Shown here piece by piece: positions 23,413 through 32,078 of a stretch of DNA of 64,000 nucleotides. The stretch is from NCBI RefSeq assembly GCF_011320095.1, contig NZ_JAANOY010000001.1:62001-126000 (forward strand). The letters are read 5' to 3'. The stretch comes from Cognatiluteimonas telluris. Lineage in GTDB: Bacteria; Pseudomonadota; Gammaproteobacteria; Xanthomonadales; Xanthomonadaceae. The notes beneath the pieces were generated by a model. That model was not told the DNA's origin, ran no database searches, and worked only from the letters and a program-made list of their open reading frames with translations. The position numbers and the translations under genes were made by a program. How positions within the stretch are numbered: the stretch's first letter is position 1; every line of letters starts with the position of its first letter.

Positions 23413-24844
23413 TGACGTCACGGTCGCAACGCGACGAACACGCGTTTGCCAGCCAAGGCACCGTGTCCGTCGCCAACGCCGGCGCTGGCCTGGGCAGCGT
23501 CGAAGCCGCCGCACGCCTGCGGCGCGACGGCCCCAATACGTTGCCGCAACCCGACCGGCGCTCGCCCTTGCGGATCGTCGCCAGCGTGCTGCGCGAACCG
23601 ATGCTGCTGCTCCTGCTGGCGGCGACGGCGGCCTACGTCGTGCTGGGCGATGCGCGTGAAGCGATGCTGCTGGCCGGCTCCGTTCTGCTGGTCGTGGGCC
23701 TGACGATCTACCAGGAGCGCAAATCCGAGCGCGCACTGGAAGCGCTGCGCGAACTGGGCACGCCCGACGCGCGCGTGATCCGCGACGGTGTTGCCGGCGT
23801 CGTGCGCGCGACCGACCTGGTGGTGGGGGACGTCATCGTGCTTGCCGAAGGCGATCGCGTGCCCGCCGATGGCCGCCTGCTGGAAGCCAACGACCTGGCG
23901 GTGGACGAATCGCTGCTGACCGGCGAGTCGGTGCCCTTGTCGCGCCAAGCCGGCGCCGACGCCGACGCGTCCACCGTGCACGCGAGCACACTGGTCGTGC
24001 GTGGCCACGCCGTCACCGTCGTGCAGGCGACCGGCGCCCGCACCGCGGTCGGCAGGATCGGCATCGCACTGCAGGGGCTGCACGTCGAGGCCACGCCGAT
24101 GCAGTTGGAGATCCGCCGCGTGGTGGTGTTGTTCGCCATCCTGGCCTTGGCCGGGGCGCTGCTCGTCATGCTGTCGTTCGCGCTCACCCGCGGCGGCTGG
24201 CTGGATGCCGTGCTGGCCGGTCTGACCATCGCCATCGCGTCCACGACGCGATGCTGCGCGAGGTGGCGGCCATGGGAAAGCGCGGCCTGCGGATCCTCGC
24301 CGTGGCGGCGACCGCGTGGCCCGCCGACGATCCCCGTGCACTGCCGGCGTCGATGCAGGAGTTCGGCCTGGCGTGGTGCGGGTTGGTGGCCTTCGCCGAC
24401 CCACTGCGCGCCGGCGTTGCCGACGCGGTCGCCGGCCATGCAGTTGCTCGGCTGGCCGGACCTCGCGCGCAACCTGGCGCACGGCGCGGCGGTATTCACG
24501 TCGGTGGTGGCGGCGTATGCGCTGGGCCACGTGCTGGCGCTGCCTGCATCCCAGGTCGGCGCGCTGGCGTTCACCGCCCAGGTGATGGGCAACCTGGGGC
24601 TGATCGTGGTGTACCGGTCCGGGGGGTCGTTGCACGCGGCATTGCGTACGCCCAACGCCGCGTTCGCAGTGGTGGCGGCATCGGCACTGGCGATGCTGGT
24701 GGTGGTGACGCAGGTCGCACCGGCCGCACGCTGGTTCGGTTTCACGCCGCCGCCGCGGGCGCCGTGGCTGTTCGCCGGCACGCTGCCGCTGCTGGTCGCC
24801 GCGATGCTGAAGGCTGGCCGGCGCGAAGCACCGGCCGCGCAGGC
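23413..24844 (+). pseudogene. P-type cation ATPase, broken by two internal deletions
   Basis: Three pieces of a P2-type (calcium-type) ATPase are legible. Piece 1 (23413 to ~24240) holds the N-terminus, first membrane helices and actuator domain with LLTGES, ending in GLTIAIAS. Piece 2 (~24251-24430, different frame) reads MLREVAAMGKRGLRILAVA to GLVAFADPLRAGVADAV, from the nucleotide/phosphorylation domain boundary. Piece 3 (~24435 to the end, first frame again) reads LLGWPDLARNLAHG and the last membrane helices. The DKTGT phosphorylation site, most of the nucleotide-binding domain and the hinge region are gone, so it cannot pump. It converges on a universal stress protein gene. Confidence 0.85.
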
Positions 24845-25684
24845 TCAGTGCGAGAACAGCACCGGCACCGACGCGGACTCCAGCAGTTGGCGCGTGGCGC
24901 CGCCCAGCGCCCATTCCAGGAAGCGCGAGTGACCGTAGCCGCCGGCCACCAGCAGGTCGGCGCCGGTATCACGGACATGGCGATCGAGTTCGTCAGCGAC
25001 GGTGTCCTCGCCAGCCGGCAGGACGACAACGTCGACCTCCACGCCATGACGGAGCAGGTGCGTCGCGATGTCGGCGCCGGGAAGTTCGCCGTGGCCGCGT
25101 TCGCCACCGCTGGGATTGACGATGACGATATCGATGCGGTCGGCGCGCTGGAATAGCGGCATCGCGTCGTGGAAGGCGCGCGCGGCTTCGCGCGTGGGTT
25201 TCCACGCGGCGACGATCCGGCGTGGCGGCATCGTCGCCTTGCATCCGGGCGGCACCGCCAGCACCGGCCGGCCGGATTCGAGCAGCAGTGCACCGACGTA
25301 GGCATGCGTCAGCTCCGGTGCATCGGTGCCCGCGGCCGAGGCGACGATCGCAAGGTCGGCGTAGTGCGCGCAGTGCGCGGCCAGGCGGTGCGGTTCGAGG
25401 TAGAGCGATTCGGCCACGCGGACCTCGGTCGATACCAGTTCCCTGGCCAGCCGCTGCCTGAGTGCGGCGGCATCGCGTTCGCCAGCGGTGCGCAGTTGGC
25501 GGTAGATATCGACCAGCCCGGTGTCCGGGACCAGGCCCCACGGGCCGGTGGTCATCAACGGCAGGTTGATCGTCTGCAGTACCGCCAGGTGGGCATCAAA
25601 CCCGGATGCCAGCGAGAGCGCGATGCGGATCGCATCCGCGTCGCCCGGGGTGCCGGTCGTCGGCACCAGGATGTCCTTGAACAT
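24845..25684 (-). CDS. Universal stress protein, tandem two-domain
   Basis: This 279-residue protein has two Usp domains. The first begins MFKDILVPTTGTPGDADA and lacks a clear nucleotide loop. The second begins PRRIVAAWKPTREAARAFHDA and ends with the G-x2-G-x9-G(G/S) type loop GGYGHSRFLEWALGGATRQLL followed by SVPVLFSH. Two-domain Usp proteins of this sort are typical Anr/Fnr or dormancy targets in other bacteria. The ATG at 25684 is preceded by an Anr box 57 bases upstream with a TGTACT -10, so induction under low oxygen is likely. Confidence 0.92.
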   Translation of the reverse strand: MFKDILVPTTGTPGDADAIRIALSLASGFDAHLAVLQTINLPLMTTGPWGLVPDTGLVDIYRQLRTAGERDAAALRQRLARELVSTEVRVAESLYLEPHRLAAHCAHYADLAIVASAAGTDAPELTHAYVGALLLESGRPVLAVPPGCKATMPPRRIVAAWKPTREAARAFHDAMPLFQRADRIDIVIVNPSGGERGHGELPGADIATHLLRHGVEVDVVVLPAGEDTVADELDRHVRDTGADLLVAGGYGHSRFLEWALGGATRQLLESASVPVLFSH

Positions 25685-25740
25685 GGCCGTCTCCGTGGTC
25701 GTGGTGGCAACCAGTACATCCCCGTGCGTGGCGCGACGGA

Positions 25741-25754
25741 TTGACATGGATCAG
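25741..25754 (-). promoter_or_regulatory. FNR/Anr box upstream of the tandem Usp gene
   Basis: On the plus strand TTGACATGGATCAG. TGTACT on the minus strand (25713-25718) is the -10 at the standard offset, with transcription predicted from about 25706. Confidence 0.75.
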
Positions 25755-25878
25755 CCGGGCACGGTTTGCGATGTCCCTTCACGCACCGCGTCTAGGGCCG
25801 CGCCCGCCGGCCAGGGCGCGACGGGTCGAACCACCCAGCGCCGAGGGCGAAAAACCGCGCCAGGTTCGATCAGGATCA

Positions 25879-25892
25879 TTGATCAGGATCAG
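25879..25892 (+). promoter_or_regulatory. FNR/Anr box upstream of the acetyltransferase gene
   Basis: TTGATCAGGATCAG, preceded by a second overlapping partial copy (TTCGATCAGGATCA at 25865-25878). The -10 at the usual offset is poor here (CGAGCT). The downstream gene starts at 25960. Confidence 0.65.
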
Positions 25893-25959
25893 GGTGCCGC
25901 TTCCAGGTCGCGCGCGAGCTGTCGAGGCGTCTTCCATCCCCCGCTGCGAGGAGGCTTCC

Positions 25960-26514
25960 ATGCCACCGATCGAACCGCTGATGCCCTGGCAACTGGGCGC
26001 CGATTACCCGCGCTGGAGCGAAACCCTGCGCGATCGCAGCCGGGTGCTGATCCGACCGATCTGCGCGGCCGATGCCGCCGAGGAACGCGAATTCATCGCG
26101 GCGCTGTCGCCGCAATCGCGTCGCTACCGGTTCCTGGGTGAAGTGCACCATCCCAGCGGCGCACTGATCGAACAGCTGACGGCGCTGGATTACGTGCATG
26201 ACCTTGCCTTCGCAGCCGTCGTCCATGATGGCGCCCGTGAACGTTTCGTAGGCGTGAGCCGCTACAGTACGTCCAGCGACGGCACCGCCTGCGAGTGCGC
26301 GGTGACGGTGTTGGACGACTGGCAGCACAAGGGGCTGGGCGTGATCCTGATGACGCATCTGATCGACGTTGCACGCAGTCGTGGCATCCGCCGCATGTGG
26401 TCGATGGACTCGGCGGAAAACACCGCGATGTCTGACCTTGCCCGCTTCCTGGGCTTCGAACGCCACCAGGACCCCGGAGACGGCGCCCAGGTGGTCCACA
26501 GTCTGTGGCTTTGA
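25960..26514 (+). CDS. GNAT-family N-acetyltransferase
   Basis: This 184-residue acetyltransferase shows the GNAT core: VLIRPICAADAAEEREFIAALSPQSRRYRFLG at the start, a central strand with AVTVLDDWQHKGLGVILMTHLI (motif A, acetyl-CoA pyrophosphate loop Q-x-K-G-L-G), and MSDLARFLGFERHQD at the end. Related GNAT proteins next to stress genes often acetylate protein lysines, but the target here is unknown. GAGGAGG precedes the ATG at 25960. A small Usp gene follows 32 bases downstream and probably shares the transcript. Confidence 0.9.
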   Translation: MPPIEPLMPWQLGADYPRWSETLRDRSRVLIRPICAADAAEEREFIAALSPQSRRYRFLGEVHHPSGALIEQLTALDYVHDLAFAAVVHDGARERFVGVSRYSTSSDGTACECAVTVLDDWQHKGLGVILMTHLIDVARSRGIRRMWSMDSAENTAMSDLARFLGFERHQDPGDGAQVVHSLWL

Positions 26515-26546
26515 CGCCGGAACGCCGGCAGGACAGGAGACGACCC

Positions 26547-26969
26547 ATGCGCATCGCCCTTGCAGTGGATGGCAGCCCGGCATCGACCCGCGCCGCGCGC
26601 CATGTCGCCCGCCTTTGGAAACAACTGGCCGGCAAGCGCGAACTCACCCTGCTCTACGTCGATGAACTGCTGCTGCGCGCCGTCGAGACGAAGCTTGGGA
26701 AACGTGGCGTCGAGCGCTATCGCGACGAGAATGCGACCTTCGCGTTCAAGGGTGCCAAAACCGTCCTGGCGCGCGCGAAAGTGGACTATTCCACGCTTGT
26801 CGTGATCGACGATCCCGCCGCGGGCATCGTGAAGACCGTCGGCGTGTCGAAGTACGACCTGCTCGTGATGGGTTCCCGTGGCCACGGCGCGTTCCGCAAC
26901 CTGGTCCTGGGATCGGTGGCGACGAAGGTACTGTCGAGCTGCAAGGTGCCGGTGACGATCGTGCGTTGA
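26547..26969 (+). CDS. Universal stress protein, single-domain
   Basis: This 140-residue UspA-type protein has MRIALAVDGSPASTRAARHVARL at the start and the ATP-binding loop G-x2-G-x9-G-S (GSRGHGAFRNLVLGSVATKVL) near the end, so it should bind ATP. AGGACAGGAGA lies just upstream of the ATG. With the GNAT gene it forms a probable two-gene unit behind the Anr box at 25879. Confidence 0.93.
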   Translation: MRIALAVDGSPASTRAARHVARLWKQLAGKRELTLLYVDELLLRAVETKLGKRGVERYRDENATFAFKGAKTVLARAKVDYSTLVVIDDPAAGIVKTVGVSKYDLLVMGSRGHGAFRNLVLGSVATKVLSSCKVPVTIVR

Positions 26970-27133
26970 AGCCGCGCGCGGGGCAGCGTCGGCCTGGACG
27001 TCGCGTGCCGGTGCGATCCGCATTGGCGCCATTGATTCTATCCAGCCCTGCGCGCAACGCCCGGTCAATCCGTCATCGCGCCGCACGCTGGTGGATGCTT
27101 AGGATCGATCCACCGTCACACAGCGGAAACCGC

Positions 27134-27790
27134 ATGCCCCCGATCGATCCCCGTCCATCGCGTGCGTCCAGCCATGGCGAGGAAATCGCCAACAGCATCA
27201 GCCATGGACTGGGGCTGGCGTTGGCGATCGCGGGGCTGCCGTGGCTGCTCGTCAATGCGGCTCAGTCGCAAAGCGGGCTGTCCATCGCCGGCGCGGCGAC
27301 CTTCGGCGCCAGTGTCGTCCTGCTGTACCTGGCCTCGACGCTCTACCACGCCATTCCGCACGCCCGCATCAAGGAGCGGATGCAGCGCCTGGACCATGCC
27401 GCGATCTACCTGCTCATCGCCGGCACCTACACCCCCGTCGCGCTGGGCGTGTTGCGCGGCGCATGGGGCTGGAGCCTGCTGGCCGTCATCTGGACGCTTG
27501 CCGTCGCCGGCGTGATCTTCAAGACGCTGGCCGGTGCGCGCTACGACCGCGCCTCGACGGTGTTGTACGTCGCGATGGGCTGGGCGGCGCTGGTCGCGAT
27601 CAAGCCCCTGTGGCTGCACATGCAACCCAATGGATTGGGATGGCTGTTCGCCGGGGGCATCGCCTATACGACCGGTGTGCTGTTTTACCTGCTGCATGAG
27701 CGGCTGCGTTACAGCCATTTCATCTGGCATCTGTTCGTGCTCGCCGGCACCGGCTGCCATTTCCTGATGGTGTTGCGGTACGCCAACTGA
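27134..27790 (+). CDS. Hemolysin III / PAQR family membrane protein
   Basis: This 218-residue protein has seven predicted membrane helices and the PAQR/hemolysin III motifs: EEIANSISHGLGLALAIAG, ASTLYHAIPH, LDHAAIYLLIAGTYTP, and H-x3-H near the end (HFIWHLFVLAGTGCHF). The conserved histidines and the Ser/Asp form the zinc site of the PAQR fold. Bacterial members (YqfA/TrhA) affect membrane energetics and lipid homeostasis. No FNR-type box was seen before it, so its place in the low-oxygen regulon is uncertain. Confidence 0.92.
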   Translation: MPPIDPRPSRASSHGEEIANSISHGLGLALAIAGLPWLLVNAAQSQSGLSIAGAATFGASVVLLYLASTLYHAIPHARIKERMQRLDHAAIYLLIAGTYTPVALGVLRGAWGWSLLAVIWTLAVAGVIFKTLAGARYDRASTVLYVAMGWAALVAIKPLWLHMQPNGLGWLFAGGIAYTTGVLFYLLHERLRYSHFIWHLFVLAGTGCHFLMVLRYAN

Positions 27791-27835
27791 CGGGCCTGCA
27801 CCGGCCGCGAACCGACGGCCCGCCCGAACGACCGA

Positions 27836-27967
27836 TCAGGTCGCGCAATCGCCCGCATCCGGCCACCCGTCGTCCCGCAGGCGCATGTCGATCCCCGCCG
27901 CGTCCAGGCATTCGCCGACCGGGTAGCCGGACAGGCCGGCGCAGCCGTCGCATTCGAACTCGATCAT
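27836..27967 (-). CDS. Candidate 43-residue cysteine-rich small protein
   Basis: A short ORF begins MIEFECDGCAGLSGYPVGEC and has four cysteines, two of them in a C-x2-C. GAGG lies upstream of the ATG at 27967. An in-frame ATG at 28033 would give 65 residues with two more cysteines. The main support is position: a perfect FNR-type palindrome lies at 28060-28073, between this ORF and the end of the porin gene, with a GACGAT -10 at the right offset. There is no other gene it could serve. No homolog is recognised. Confidence 0.4.
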   Translation of the reverse strand: MIEFECDGCAGLSGYPVGECLDAAGIDMRLRDDGWPDAGDCAT

Positions 27968-28059
27968 GTCCTGGCCCTCGCAGGTGGTGGTGGCGACTGG
28001 GCGGCAACGGGATGCCGGATCCACTACCGGCATCGTCCGTGACCCAGGCGCGGCGCGCA

Positions 28060-28073
28060 TTGATGTCGATCAA
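28060..28073 (-). promoter_or_regulatory. Perfect FNR/Anr palindrome before the small Cys-rich ORF
   Basis: TTGATGTCGATCAA matches TTGAT-N4-ATCAA fully. GACGAT (28032-28037, minus strand) is the -10 candidate and transcription is predicted from about 28025 toward 27967. Confidence 0.7.
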
Positions 28074-28091
28074 GCCGCGATGGACCCCAGC

Positions 28092-29339
28092 TCAGTGGCT
28101 TCCCGCCCATTCCAGCTGCAACCACAGCTTGCGCGTGTCCTGCGCAAAGCCATCGGCGCGGTAATCGGCCAGTTTGACCAGCCCGGTCACCGGCCCGTGC
28201 ACGGGAAAGCCCAGCGAAAGATCCCATTCGCTGCCATAGCGACCGCCCGTGTCGGCGTGGTAGTCGTGCCATGCCACGGCCCAATTGAGCCGCTTGTCGT
28301 TGCCGATCAGGCCACCGGCACCGAGATACCGGTCCTCCAGCCCGCCCGGCGGCGTCACCGTGAACTTGTCCGCCCAGCCGTTGAACGCGTGCAGGGTTCC
28401 CAGCGGCGCCTGCAGGGCGTGGATGCCGTCGCCGCCCAGGTGCTCCCAGCCGGCGCGATACGTCACGCCCCGCACGGCATAGGTGGGCTCGAGTAGCCAG
28501 TAGGCGTGCGAGAACCCCAGCGGGTTGCCAGCGCCGTCGCGCTGCCGCGCGGCCTCCACGGTCCACCCCATGCCCGTGGCTTCGTGCAGGTGCGTGCCGG
28601 TCCAGCGCGCGCCGAACGTGGTGGTCGAAGCCGTGGCGAGATCCTGGTCGTCATGCAGGTAGGCGTAGCCCACCAGTTGCTGCGCACCATGCGTCCAGCC
28701 CAGGTTGAACAGATGGGTGGACAGCGCGCGCTCGCGTGCCAGCGGATCCAGTGCATCGTCGCCGTTGACGCGATGCACGCGGTCCAGCCATGCGTAGCGC
28801 AGCGTCAGCGTGGGGGCGATATGCCAGGTGGTCGACAGCGCGTCGAACGTCTGTTCGTTCTGGCGCCAGCCGCTGTTGCCAATCCAGCGCTGGTTGTCGA
28901 ACAGCAGGCGCTGGCGCCCCAGCGTGGCGCCTGCGCGCGCGCCGGTCCAGGCGACGAACGCCTGGTTGAGCTCGGCGCCTTCCGGATCGGTGATCGCCGG
29001 CCGCGCGGCCACGCCATTGGCGCCGCTGTTGTAGCGGTCGCCGGCCGCCGCGGTGCCCTCGCCTTCCAGCAGTGCGCCGAAGCCCTGGCCCCAATGCAGG
29101 CGCAGCCCGGCGCGCAGGCGCAGCGTGGTGGCGCTGGCGTCGCTGGCGAAGGCGGCGTCGTCGACGTTTTCCTGCCGCAGCCGGGCGTTCCACTCCACTT
29201 GCCACGGCGGCGGATCCGCCGCGGACCCGGATGCCGCGGGCGCGGTCGACGTGGCGCCCAGGGCCTGCAGCGGAAGCGCGACCAGCGCGGTGAAGAGCGC
29301 CGCCAGCAGGTGTGCGGACGGGGGATGTCGTTGGGACAT
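28092..29339 (-). CDS. Alginate-export-family outer-membrane porin
   Basis: This is an outer-membrane beta-barrel of 415 residues with a signal peptide (LLAALFTALVALPLQALG). The body shows the alginate_exp/OprE-type pattern: WQVEWNARLRQENVDD, LRLRAGLRLHWGQGFGALLEGEG, AFVAWTGARAGATLGRQRLLFDNQRWIG and many alternating aromatic strands to the end. Such porins in Pseudomonas (OprE) are induced anaerobically, and AlgE-like members export alginate; no alginate genes are present, so general solute or nitrite/nitrate uptake is more likely. A perfect Anr box lies 55 bases upstream of the ATG at 29339. Confidence 0.88.
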   Translation of the reverse strand: MSQRHPPSAHLLAALFTALVALPLQALGATSTAPAASGSAADPPPWQVEWNARLRQENVDDAAFASDASATTLRLRAGLRLHWGQGFGALLEGEGTAAAGDRYNSGANGVAARPAITDPEGAELNQAFVAWTGARAGATLGRQRLLFDNQRWIGNSGWRQNEQTFDALSTTWHIAPTLTLRYAWLDRVHRVNGDDALDPLARERALSTHLFNLGWTHGAQQLVGYAYLHDDQDLATASTTTFGARWTGTHLHEATGMGWTVEAARQRDGAGNPLGFSHAYWLLEPTYAVRGVTYRAGWEHLGGDGIHALQAPLGTLHAFNGWADKFTVTPPGGLEDRYLGAGGLIGNDKRLNWAVAWHDYHADTGGRYGSEWDLSLGFPVHGPVTGLVKLADYRADGFAQDTRKLWLQLEWAGSH

Positions 29340-29393
29340 GGGTGGCTCCTGGGCGATTGCCGCACAGGCTCGGGGCCGGCATCGAGCCCCGCC

Positions 29394-29407
29394 TTGATCC
29401 AGATCAA
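29394..29407 (-). promoter_or_regulatory. Perfect FNR/Anr box upstream of the porin gene
   Basis: TTGATCCAGATCAA is a complete match. GAGCCT (29366-29371, minus strand) fits the NANNNT pattern of the other -10 elements at the same offset. Confidence 0.8.
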
Positions 29408-29443
29408 CCGGCGTGCTGCGCGCATTCACAGCGGCCGAGGCGG

Positions 29444-29457
29444 TTGATCCAGGTCAG
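29444..29457 (+). promoter_or_regulatory. FNR/Anr (Dnr) box upstream of the nirK cluster
   Basis: TTGATCCAGGTCAG; CAGACT at 29480-29485 is the -10. Predicted transcription starts near 29492, about 43 bases before the first gene. It is divergent from the porin promoter, with the two boxes 36 bases apart. Confidence 0.78.
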
Positions 29458-29534
29458 GTGAGGGCACCGGCGCGCGGCGCAGACTTTGCCCCATCAAGAA
29501 GATTCATCCCGCCTTGCAACCCCAGGAGTCGACA

Positions 29535-29717
29535 ATGAAAGTGCTCTCCAGCCGCAATCTCTTCGCCATCGCGATGGCCCTGTCCCTGTCCTCGCTGGCC
29601 GCCTGCGCCGATGTCCGCCAGGCTCCGGCCGGCGCGGTGGTCGATGGCCAGTCGGCGCAACCGACGGCACAGGTTGCCGATGTGGCGCCAGTGCGCCAGT
29701 CTTCGGTGCCGTTCTGA
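29535..29717 (+). CDS. Small lipoprotein leading the nirK cluster
   Basis: This 60-residue protein has a signal sequence ending S-L-A-A-C with Cys24 as lipid acceptor, then a short Ala/Val/Gln-rich tail without recognisable domain. AGGAG precedes the ATG by 7 bases. It is the first gene after the Anr box and nirK follows 37 bases later. Small lipoproteins of this kind precede nirK in some relatives, but no function is known. Confidence 0.8.
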   Translation: MKVLSSRNLFAIAMALSLSSLAACADVRQAPAGAVVDGQSAQPTAQVADVAPVRQSSVPF

Positions 29718-29754
29718 TCCACCGCCGCCACCGCCCCAGCAAGGAGCCCAGGCC

Positions 29755-31284
29755 ATGACCCCAGCCCCCCGCCTCGCGTTGTTGCTCGCCGCCGCGTTGT
29801 TGACGCTCGCCGCCGGCGGATGCAATCGCGATCGCCAGGACGTTGACACCGCACCGATTGCCGCCACCGATACCGGTGGTTCGCTCAAGGGCGATTTCGG
29901 CCCGCCACAGGGCAAGATGATCGAGGCGGTGCTGACCGATCCGCCGATGGTGCCGCCACCCACCGGCCGCCACGCGCCGGCGCACGTGAACGTCGAACTG
30001 GACGTGATCGAAAAGGAAATGCCGATTTCCGAAGGCGTGACCTACAAGTTCTGGACCTTCGGCGGCACGGTGCCCGGCAAGTTCATCCGCGTGCGCCAGG
30101 GCGACACGGTGACGCTGCACCTGCGCAACATGCCCGACAGCCAGATGCCGCACAACATCGACCTGCATGGCGTGACCGGGCCCGGGGGCGGCGCGGCGTC
30201 GACGTTCACCGCGCCTGGCCACGTCTCGCGATTCACCTTCAAGGCGCTCAATGCCGGATTGTTCGTCTACCACTGCGCCACCGCGCCGGTGGGCATGCAC
30301 ATCGCCAACGGCATGTACGGCCTGATCCTGATCGAGCCGCCGGAAGGCCTGCCGCCGGTCGACCACGAGTACTACCTGATGCAGGGCGACTTCTACACCA
30401 CGGGCAAGTACCGCGAGAAGGGCCTGCAGCCGTTCGACATGGAAAAGGCGATCGACGAGCACCCGACCTACGTGCTGTTCAATGGCCGCGAAGGCGCGCT
30501 CACCGGCGACAACGCGCTCAAGGCCAGCGTCGGCGATACCGTGCGCCTGTACGTGGGCAACGGTGGTCCCAACCTGGTGTCGAGCTTCCACGTCATCGGC
30601 GAGATCTTCGACAAGGTGTGGCTGGAAGGCGGCACGCGCTTCCAGGAGAACGTGCAGACCACGCTCATCCCGTCGGGCGGCGCGGCGATCATGCAGTTCC
30701 ACATCGAGGTGCCCGGCACCTACGTGATCGTCGACCACTCGATCTTCCGCGCCTTCAACAAAGGTGCGCTGGCGATGCTCAAGGCCGAGGGTCCGGAGAA
30801 CAAGGCGATCTACTCGGGCAAGGAAGTCGACGCGATGTACCTGGGCGGGCGCGCGACCGGCAACCTCGCCGCCGTCGCGGTCGCGGCGAACGCCAACGCC
30901 GCGGGCACGCTGACCAGGGAAGACCAGATCGCGGCCGGCAAGGCGCTGTTCGCCGGCACCTGCTCGACCTGCCACCAGCCCAATGGCGAAGGCATGGGCG
31001 GCGTGTTCCCGCCGCTGGCGGCATCCAGCGTGCTCAAGGCCGATCCGAAGCGCATCGTCGACATCATGATGCACGGCCTCAACGGCGCGGTCACCGTCAA
31101 CGGCAAGGAGTACAACTCCACGATGCCGGCGCAGACGCAGCTGACCGACGACGAGATCGCCAACATCGGCACCTTCGTGCTCAACAGCTGGGGTAATCCG
31201 GGCGGCACGATCACCAAGGAAGAAGTCGCCGAACGCCGCAAGGCACCCAAGCCGGCCGACGCCGCGCCCGGCGGCGGCGAGTGA
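29755..31284 (+). CDS. nirK: Copper nitrite reductase with C-terminal cytochrome c domain
   Basis: NirK (509 residues) reduces nitrite to NO in the periplasm. The lipoprotein-like leader ends AAGGC (Cys23). Two cupredoxin domains carry the type 1 copper ligands His133, Cys174, His182 and Met187 and the type 2 ligands His138 and His173 ([27 protein letters not shown]); the second-domain histidine is in SSFHVIGE. From about residue 385 an extra class I cytochrome c domain follows, with heme site C-S-T-C-H at 403-407 and probable Met457 ligand (STMPAQ). This three-domain form, with the electron donor tethered, is known from Ralstonia pickettii. GGAG lies upstream of the start. nirV follows after 4 bases. 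Confidence 0.97.
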   Translation: MTPAPRLALLLAAALLTLAAGGCNRDRQDVDTAPIAATDTGGSLKGDFGPPQGKMIEAVLTDPPMVPPPTGRHAPAHVNVELDVIEKEMPISEGVTYKFWTFGGTVPGKFIRVRQGDTVTLHLRNMPDSQMPHNIDLHGVTGPGGGAASTFTAPGHVSRFTFKALNAGLFVYHCATAPVGMHIANGMYGLILIEPPEGLPPVDHEYYLMQGDFYTTGKYREKGLQPFDMEKAIDEHPTYVLFNGREGALTGDNALKASVGDTVRLYVGNGGPNLVSSFHVIGEIFDKVWLEGGTRFQENVQTTLIPSGGAAIMQFHIEVPGTYVIVDHSIFRAFNKGALAMLKAEGPENKAIYSGKEVDAMYLGGRATGNLAAVAVAANANAAGTLTREDQIAAGKALFAGTCSTCHQPNGEGMGGVFPPLAASSVLKADPKRIVDIMMHGLNGAVTVNGKEYNSTMPAQTQLTDDEIANIGTFVLNSWGNPGGTITKEEVAERRKAPKPADAAPGGGE

Positions 31285-31288
31285 TCCG

Positions 31289-32071
31289 ATGCGCCGGCTT
31301 GCGGCCCTGCTGCTCCTGCTTCCCATCGCCGGCGTGGTGCTGGGAAGCATGCAGGCCGGCGCCGCCTGGGTGAAGTTGCCGGCCGGCACGTTCCGTTCGG
31401 CGCTGAAGTACGAGGACGGCAGGACCGCGAAGGTCCTGCCATTCGCGTTGCAAAAGCGGCCGGTGACCAACGGCGAATTCCTCGCCTTCGTGCAGTCGCA
31501 TCCACGGTGGCGGCGCGATCGCGTGCCGACGGTGTTCGCCGATGCACGCTACCTCTTGCAATGGCCGACGTCGACGCGGCTGGACGATGCCGGAAGCCAA
31601 TCGGCACAACCGGTGGTCAACGTCAGCTGGTTTGCCGCGCAGGCGTATTGCCAGGCGCAGGGCGCGCGGTTGCCGACCTGGCGCGAGTGGGAATACGCCG
31701 CCGCGGCCGATGAAACCCGGCGCGACGCCCGCCAGGCCCCGGCGTGGCGCGAGCGCATCCTCGGCTGGTATTCCCGTCCGTCCGACGGCCCGCTGCCGCG
31801 CGCCGGCCTGCAGGCGCCCAACGCCTACGGCCTGCAGGACATGCACGGCCTGGTGTGGGAATGGACCGACGACTTCTCCTCTCTGCTGGTGTCGGGTGAT
31901 GCGCGCAACCAGGGCGATGGCAACCGGATGAAGTTCTGCGGCGCCGGTTCGCTGGCGATGGCCGATCGCGAGAATTACGCCGTGCTGATGCGGGTGACGA
32001 TGCTGTCCTCGCTGGAGGCGCGCGATACCACCGCACACCTTGGCTTCCGCTGTGCCAAGGACATCCAGTGA
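31289..32071 (+). CDS. nirV: NirV (formylglycine-generating-enzyme-like)
   Basis: This 260-residue exported protein has a SUMF1/formylglycine-generating-enzyme fold: AAWVKLPAGTFRSALKYEDG, RPVTNGEFLAFVQSHPRWRRDRVP, VVNVSWFAAQAYCQAQGARLPTWREWEYAA, NAYGLQDMHGLVWEWTDDF and HLGFRCA. NirV genes of this type commonly accompany nirK; the function is unknown and may concern NirK maturation. It starts 4 bases after nirK. Confidence 0.93.
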   Translation: MRRLAALLLLLPIAGVVLGSMQAGAAWVKLPAGTFRSALKYEDGRTAKVLPFALQKRPVTNGEFLAFVQSHPRWRRDRVPTVFADARYLLQWPTSTRLDDAGSQSAQPVVNVSWFAAQAYCQAQGARLPTWREWEYAAAADETRRDARQAPAWRERILGWYSRPSDGPLPRAGLQAPNAYGLQDMHGLVWEWTDDFSSLLVSGDARNQGDGNRMKFCGAGSLAMADRENYAVLMRVTMLSSLEARDTTAHLGFRCAKDIQ

Positions 32072-32078
32072 GGTTGCG

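Noticed and set aside
24251-25156. Plus-strand open frame of about 300 codons after the ATPase break
   Set aside because: Only its first 60 codons resemble a P-type ATPase; the rest is out of frame with the ATPase tail and antisense to the Usp gene.
28506-29447. Plus-strand open frame over the porin gene
   Set aside because: The minus strand gives a signal peptide and beta-barrel pattern and has an Anr promoter; the plus reading has neither.
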